Source of the DNA: Clostridium sp. DSM 17811
GTDB taxonomy: Bacteria > Bacillota > Clostridia > Clostridiales > Clostridiaceae
DNA length: 64,000 nucleotides
Reading direction: 5' to 3'
Assembly (NCBI RefSeq): GCF_018861905.1
Contig: NZ_JAHLDU010000012.1
Location: 1-64,000, forward strand
Shown: positions 59,850-64,000 of the stretch, one piece after another
Position numbering within the stretch: the stretch's first letter is position 1
Layout: every line of letters begins with the position of its first letter
The notes under the pieces: model-generated
Seen by the model: the letters and a program-made list of their open reading frames with translations, nothing else
The model's database searches: none
What the model was told of the DNA's origin: nothing
Translations under genes and position numbers: made by a program

Positions 59850-60725
59850 TTACTCCATAATAATTTCATTTGATGAAAAATGTGTACTTTCTACTTTTTT
59901 TGAATGTTTAATTTTATAATCTAAATTCTTTTGATAATTTAATCTAAAATAACAAGAATAGAGAATATCTAGTACTAAAGTAACTGAATATTCTGCTGTA
60001 TAATTCGCAATTTTTGAAAAGAACTTTTCACGCGTTGACATATAAAGTAAACACATTGCATATGAACTCAAACTATTTTCTCCTATACTTGTTATAACAA
60101 TGATAGGAATATTATTTTCTTTAAGTAAAGATGCAACACTTATTAAACTAGAATTTTCTCCTGAATAAGAAATTATAATCGCACAATCATCTTGATTTAA
60201 CATATCAGCTTGATATTTATCTTCGCCTACAAAACTTTGAACAACAACATGTTTTTTAATACGCGACATTTTCATTTGAAATGATGTAGCAAGAGGTACA
60301 TATGCACCAAATCCAAATACATAAATATGCTTTGATTTATGTAATATTTTTATAGCCTGTTGTAATGAATCATGATGAATAAGTGATAACGTATCATTTG
60401 CTGATTCAATCATAACTTCTTTAATTGCACCAGCAACGCTCATTATATTATTATCTTGGCTAAATGGAATATTGGCATCTATATTTTGAAAATGAGAATT
60501 TAAATAAGCTTGTTCTTCAAGATGTTGCTTTTTTAAATCATTATATCCTTCAAAGCCTAGTTTATGTGCTAATCGAATAACAGCAGATGATGACGTATAT
60601 GTAGCTTTTGCGATAGCACGTGTTGATAATTTTTCTAACTCTTCTTGATGTGAAATAATATATTGAACAATATCTTCTTCAATCCTTGTTAGATTTGCAT
60701 TCTCCATCTTATTTATTAATAACAT
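59850..60725 (-). CDS. RpiR/MurR family regulator (HTH plus SIS domain)
   Basis: The roughly 291-residue regulator has an N-terminal RpiR helix-turn-helix (LSTRAIAKATYTSSSAVIRL, AHKLGFEGYNDLK) and a C-terminal SIS phosphosugar-binding domain (IYVFGFGAYVPLATSFQMKM, AIIISYSGENSSLISVASLL). ATG 60725 follows AAGGAGAAGG; the upstream ATG 60758 has no RBS. It leads the 2-hydroxy-acid oxidase gene, which it presumably controls in response to a phosphorylated sugar or acid. Confidence 0.9.
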   Translation of the reverse strand: MLLINKMENANLTRIEEDIVQYIISHQEELEKLSTRAIAKATYTSSSAVIRLAHKLGFEGYNDLKKQHLEEQAYLNSHFQNIDANIPFSQDNNIMSVAGAIKEVMIESANDTLSLIHHDSLQQAIKILHKSKHIYVFGFGAYVPLATSFQMKMSRIKKHVVVQSFVGEDKYQADMLNQDDCAIIISYSGENSSLISVASLLKENNIPIIVITSIGENSLSSYAMCLLYMSTREKFFSKIANYTAEYSVTLVLDILYSCYFRLNYQKNLDYKIKHSKKVESTHFSSNEIIME

Positions 60726-60972
60726 ATAACCTTCTCCTTTAAAACAATTATAGAACATTTTGCATCAGTGTTCCATTTTTTTGTGATTATTTTAAAGCAT
60801 ATTTAAAGCATTGATTCATTACACATACAACCTTCAAGATTCTATCATCTGCACTATAGATAAGTAGAAAAAAACCTTATTGATACGGTTTCTCATTTGA
60901 ATTATCAAAACATGCGTAATTGAGTTTCTAGTCAAATTTATTTTTTAATGTATTGGAAAAAGACATATTTCC

Positions 60973-61188
60973 GCTTTAGGACAAAAAAACACCCACAGAC
61001 ATTCTCCGAAGAGAAAATCCGTGTGTGTACCAGTGTGCAGAAATGGCAAGAATCACTTTCGGTTTTCCGAACTATTCAATAATTCTGTGTCCTGTTTCTG
61101 CCATACCTTCTGTAATTTCATTGTTATCTAATGCCAACATCGGGCTCCCATGTCAGGCAAAAACGACCGGCATAATTTTATCGTTCAT
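60973..61188 (-). pseudogene. relic of a DODA/YgiD-type extradiol dioxygenase
   Basis: From ATG 61188 (after AGAGG) the minus strand reads MNDKIMPVVFA, TGA, HGSPMLALDNNEITEGMAET, GHRIIE, TAG, then FGKPKVILAISAHWYTHGFS. This is the N-terminal part of the class III dioxygenase family (MP..F.GHGSPM.A......T......P(K/R).I(L/I).ISAHW.T). The stops fall where glycine and tryptophan codons would be expected (one-base changes). The rest of the gene is gone. It was probably in line with the two flavin-reductase-like genes. Confidence 0.75.
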
Positions 61189-61243
61189 CTTTAACCTCTC
61201 GTATTAATCTCTTATAAATGGAAATCTCATGCAAAACAAAAAT

Positions 61244-61825
61244 TTACAGATATTTTTTTCCTTCGACCCATGCATTTCCGGCTTTCTCACCTAATGAAAA
61301 ATAGCTGTTGCTGAACGAATCAAAAAATAACATTCCTGTTTTCTTGGCATCAATTATGCCGGTTTTATCTAACACTGACTCATCTGCTGCTACATTGATA
61401 ATCCTGGCAAGTACAGTAGTGAAATTATTTGCTCTTACAAACTCTATGAGTTCGCATTCGATGACTAGTGGACCGCCTTCGATGATAGGGGCATTGACGT
61501 GTTCGCTCTTTACAGCCTTCAAGCCTGTTTTTGAAAATTTATCAGGAACTCTATGGCCGGTTACAATTCCAAAGTAATCCACTTCATTTATCAAATTCTT
61601 ATTAACTAGTGCAACAGTAAATGCGCGTCTCTTTTTAATGTTCTCATGCGTCTTACTACGTGGACCAATACATAATGCGAGATCACCGGCATTCGTCCTT
61701 GTACACTCATGCAGATTCATCACGTTGACTGTTCCATCATCATTATAAGTGCCGACCATTAAAACCGGTGCTGGATAACCATATGAAAAAACGTTTGGGC
61801 CTAAATTTTTCATCATAATAAACAA
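61244..61825 (-). CDS. flavin reductase-like protein, second paralogue
   Basis: The 193-residue split-barrel protein reads GPNVFSYGYPAPVLMVGTYN, FTVALVNKNLINEVDYFGIV and GLKAVKSEHVNAPIIEGGPL, all typical of the flavin reductase (FMN-binding) domain. It is more distant from the other two than they are from each other. It follows the 61833-62405 gene by seven bp, so both are translated from one transcript. Tandem ATGs exist; ATG 61813 (second) is near an RBS-like sequence, and the first ATG at 61825 also has AGAAGAGG. Confidence 0.83.
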   Translation of the reverse strand: MFIMMKNLGPNVFSYGYPAPVLMVGTYNDDGTVNVMNLHECTRTNAGDLALCIGPRSKTHENIKKRRAFTVALVNKNLINEVDYFGIVTGHRVPDKFSKTGLKAVKSEHVNAPIIEGGPLVIECELIEFVRANNFTTVLARIINVAADESVLDKTGIIDAKKTGMLFFDSFSNSYFSLGEKAGNAWVEGKKYL

Positions 61826-61832
61826 CCTCTTC

Positions 61833-62405
61833 TTAGTTCTTCTCTCTCAATTGAAGTCCGTCGCGGTAAGCATCACCGATCTTCTCACCAACGGACAGAT
61901 ATGACTTATTCATCCAATCGAAAGTGATCGGATGGAATTTTTCAAATGATACCTTGCCATCTTCTCCAAGAATCCGTTCATCCAGACTTACATTGACGAT
62001 TTCGCCTACCAGTCTCCAGGTTTCCTCATCATAGCTCTTCACTCTGCACTCAACGGCAAAAGGAAGCTCATCGATAATCGGTGCATCTACGAATTCGGAC
62101 TTTGTTGTATGGAATCCGGACTTCTCAAACTTATCTTCCACTTTATTTCCTGTTGTTATACCAAGGTAATCACAGGCAACTTCATTTTCCACATCCGCCA
62201 TACTTACAACAAAGGAACCTCTGGCAAGAATTCCCTTTAACGTATTTCTCTGGGATGCTACAGTAATAGTAATTTCTGTCTCATTCGTGATTCCGCCCCA
62301 TACTGCTAACATGGCGGTCGGCTTTTCAGCCTCATCATAAGATGAAATCATCAAAACCGGCATCGGTGTGATGTATGGCCTTGCTCCAATATTTTTTCTA
62401 GACAT
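61833..62405 (-). CDS. flavin reductase-like protein, third paralogue
   Basis: The 190-residue protein nearly duplicates the one at 56745-57308. The two share GFH..KSEFVDAPIIDELP and YDEETWR(L/M)VGEIVNVS blocks and the YRDGL C terminus. It likely binds FMN and reduces it with NAD(P)H. AAGGAGG precedes ATG 62405. It lies 54 bp downstream of the alcohol dehydrogenase gene in the GC-richer block. Confidence 0.85.
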   Translation of the reverse strand: MSRKNIGARPYITPMPVLMISSYDEAEKPTAMLAVWGGITNETEITITVASQRNTLKGILARGSFVVSMADVENEVACDYLGITTGNKVEDKFEKSGFHTTKSEFVDAPIIDELPFAVECRVKSYDEETWRLVGEIVNVSLDERILGEDGKVSFEKFHPITFDWMNKSYLSVGEKIGDAYRDGLQLREKN

Positions 62406-62459
62406 ATTTATCCTCCTTAAATTATGTAATAAATCACAGTTATCACATGCATTATGCTC

Positions 62460-63623
62460 TTAACGATATGATTTCTTATAGATTTCAAGATAATCTTCAT
62501 CCGTAAGCGGTAACGGGTCTGCGGTAATGTCGCCGCCGAGCACCTCGTGTATTCTCTTCGGATACTTTGCGAGCTCTTCTTCCTTGATTCCTGCATCACT
62601 CATGCGGATATCTTTACATCCGACTGCTTCGATCAGTTCATCCAATGCTCTGATAAAATCTTTTCCGGATGTCGGGTTCTCCACTCCCATTGCTATTGCC
62701 ATTTTGATCATCTGTTCTTCTGCAGCCTTACGTTCTGCAAAGAAATCATAATAGGCATGAGCAATCATAATCAAACCAGCACCGTGGACCAGATTTTCGT
62801 GGCAGGATCCCATGGCATGTTCCATTGTATGTGCTGATGTGATGAGCATGTAGTAGCCCGCAAGTGAATTAGCCAGTGCCATATTTGCTCTTGCTTCCTG
62901 ATTGCTTCCATCACGATATACAACCGGGAGATTGGCGGCAATCAGTTCGATAGCTTTCAGAGCAAACATTTCTCCCATCGGATGCTCATTCTTATTAATC
63001 ACAGATTCAGCTGCATGGAAAAAAGCATCCATTCCCTGAAAAGCTGTAAATTTAGGCGGTACACTCATCATCAGATTGGAATCAACAACAGACAGTACCG
63101 GGAACATTGATGGAACTAAAAAACCAGATTTTTCACTTACTTCGTCGTTGCTGAGCACAGCGCAACAATCCACTTCACTTCCCGTTCCTGCTGAAGTTGT
63201 AATAGCGACAATTGGAGCGGCATCTTTTTCTGGATTCTTTTTTCCTCCGTTTACCGAATAACTGTAATCCCATATATCACCCGTATTGGTCATCATGAGT
63301 GCGATACATTTGCTGGAGTCCATGACAGATCCTCCCCCAAGTGCAACGACAAACTCACAGCCTGTCTCCTTTGCTTTCGTTGCACCATCCATAATATTGC
63401 GGTTTGTCGGATTTGGACGGATCTCATCAAAGATCTCATAGGTAACTCCCGCAAGATCCAGTTCTTTCTCAAGCGCGTCCAGATATCCGAACTTCTTCGT
63501 AGATGAACCGTTGGATGTCACGATCAGGGCTTTCTTTCCCGGAAACACTTCTGTATGCAGTTCCTGAAGTTTTCCTGCTCCAAATAATACTTTTGTCGGC
63601 ATATAAAAATCAAAATTATACAT
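62460..63623 (-). CDS. iron-containing alcohol dehydrogenase (BdhA/YqhD-like)
   Basis: The roughly 387-residue metal-dependent alcohol dehydrogenase acts on butanol, aldehydes or similar substrates. NAD(P)-binding ALGGGSVMDSSK (about residues 95-106) and TTSAGTGSEVD are seen. Metal-ligand histidines lie in FHAAESV, HTMEHAMG and HGAGL. ATG 63623 follows AAAGGA by nine bases; the first in-frame start (63689) would add 22 unrelated residues. GC content is clearly higher than in the rest of the window, as is that of the flavin-reductase gene downstream. This suggests a shared, acquired operon. Confidence 0.9.
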   Translation of the reverse strand: MYNFDFYMPTKVLFGAGKLQELHTEVFPGKKALIVTSNGSSTKKFGYLDALEKELDLAGVTYEIFDEIRPNPTNRNIMDGATKAKETGCEFVVALGGGSVMDSSKCIALMMTNTGDIWDYSYSVNGGKKNPEKDAAPIVAITTSAGTGSEVDCCAVLSNDEVSEKSGFLVPSMFPVLSVVDSNLMMSVPPKFTAFQGMDAFFHAAESVINKNEHPMGEMFALKAIELIAANLPVVYRDGSNQEARANMALANSLAGYYMLITSAHTMEHAMGSCHENLVHGAGLIMIAHAYYDFFAERKAAEEQMIKMAIAMGVENPTSGKDFIRALDELIEAVGCKDIRMSDAGIKEEELAKYPKRIHEVLGGDITADPLPLTDEDYLEIYKKSYR

Positions 63624-63774
63624 ATGTACCATTCCTTTCAATTTGAACTTTCTTGTTACTACTCCATCATATAGATTTTCACCTTCCAAATCAGCGCTAA
63701 ATATTAACTTGAATTGTGGCTTATTTTAACCTACAATTAGATATAAGCATATCTGATTTACCAAAAACGTTGCA

Positions 63775-64000
63775 ATGCTTGAAATAATTGCTCAAAAATC
63801 TGAAGAAAGGACTGTTGTTATGTCTTGGAATTGCGATACCGAAATCGATCACGCATTAGAAAAACTAGGTCAGGACTTTCCGCACCTCAATTGGGACTTT
63901 AGCCCGGATCCGTCCTCAGGAAATAACGAACTGATTTCGCATTGGTTGGGAGAGAAATCCGAGGAAGTTATGGTGTGTGCATTTAAAGGGAAAAAAATTG
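63775..64000 (+). CDS. 5' end of a probable AraC-type regulator (partial)
   Basis: A plus-strand frame runs off the right edge, divergent from the alcohol dehydrogenase. It can start at ATG 63775 or, with AAAGG nearby, ATG 63820, and reads SWNCDTEIDHALEKLGQDFP, HLNWDF..., LISHWLGEKSEEVMVCAFKG. The sequence is higher in GC like the adjacent dehydrogenase gene. The style (a short sensing domain start ahead of an expected helix-turn-helix) recalls AraC regulators next to flavodoxin and alcohol dehydrogenase genes. The DNA-binding domain is outside the window, so the family is uncertain. Confidence 0.5.
   Translation, partial: MLEIIAQKSEERTVVMSWNCDTEIDHALEKLGQDFPHLNWDFSPDPSSGNNELISHWLGEKSEEVMVCAFKGKKI

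Noticed and set aside
1-64000. CRISPR arrays, tRNA and rRNA genes
   Set aside because: I looked for regular short repeats with unique spacers and for conserved rRNA or tRNA sequence and saw none; the dispersed repeats are too far apart and too few to be a CRISPR array.

Overview
The window is AT-rich DNA from an anaerobic, spore-forming Firmicute, most likely Clostridium sensu stricto. The evidence is a complete GerK-type spore germination operon, clostridial codon use, strong GGAGG ribosome binding sites and an sn-glycerol-1-phosphate dehydrogenase. No rRNA, tRNA or CRISPR array was seen. Much of the window is accessory: signalling and transport modules, one sugar-use operon, one molybdoenzyme locus, and many decayed genes.

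Layout. 1-2.3 kb is a scar. A 5'-truncated accD is joined to an sfp-type phosphopantetheinyl transferase relic, followed by an FMN-binding protein, an acyltransferase-domain relic and a condensation-domain relic; this looks like the remains of a polyketide/non-ribosomal peptide locus. 2.5-6.5 kb is gerKA-KC-KB. 6.6-13.8 kb holds a serine recombinase with a possible crossover site, glycerol-1-phosphate dehydrogenase, a TetR regulator with two matching operators and an HsmA-like membrane protein, a two-gene ABC transporter, an acetyltransferase and a methyltransferase. 14.0-17.5 kb holds a ClpX paralogue without its zinc finger, a variant peptide deformylase and a diguanylate cyclase. 17.7-18.15 kb is gene debris including a BRCT-domain relic. 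18.1-23.1 kb is a two-component system plus a MacB/FtsX-type ABC transporter.

23.4-32.3 kb is a galactoside regulon: a secreted glycoside hydrolase with a carbohydrate-binding domain, an AraC regulator, a GH36 alpha-galactosidase, two sugar permeases and a sugar-binding lipoprotein. The hydrolase and binding-protein promoters share a spaced motif and cre-like sites, which ties them into one regulon. 32.5-42.3 kb holds an ABC exporter, a second two-component/ABC module, an orphan membrane protein and a frameshifted large serine recombinase. These are interspersed with at least four copies of a dispersed repeat. 42.3-45.2 kb is decay: a truncated esterase, an IS1182-like relic and an MglB relic.

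45.2-56.2 kb is the most coherent system. It holds a near-complete molybdenum cofactor pathway (mogA, MOSC, moaA, mobB, moaC, two moeA-type genes, mobA) with a riboswitch-like leader. Upstream is a three-gene reductase: a DmsB-like iron-sulfur protein, an NAD(P)H/FAD oxidoreductase, and a DmsA-type molybdoenzyme fused at its N terminus to a TorD-like chaperone. There is no Tat signal and no DmsC membrane anchor, so I infer a soluble, NAD(P)H-driven reductase carrying its own maturation chaperone. 56.2-64 kb holds MarR regulation, including a second marR copy split around an MBL-fold gene, three flavin-reductase-like paralogues, a 2-hydroxy-acid oxidase with an RpiR regulator, a dioxygenase relic, an iron-type alcohol dehydrogenase and the start of a likely regulator. 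The last 2.2 kb is clearly richer in GC than the rest, which suggests a different origin.
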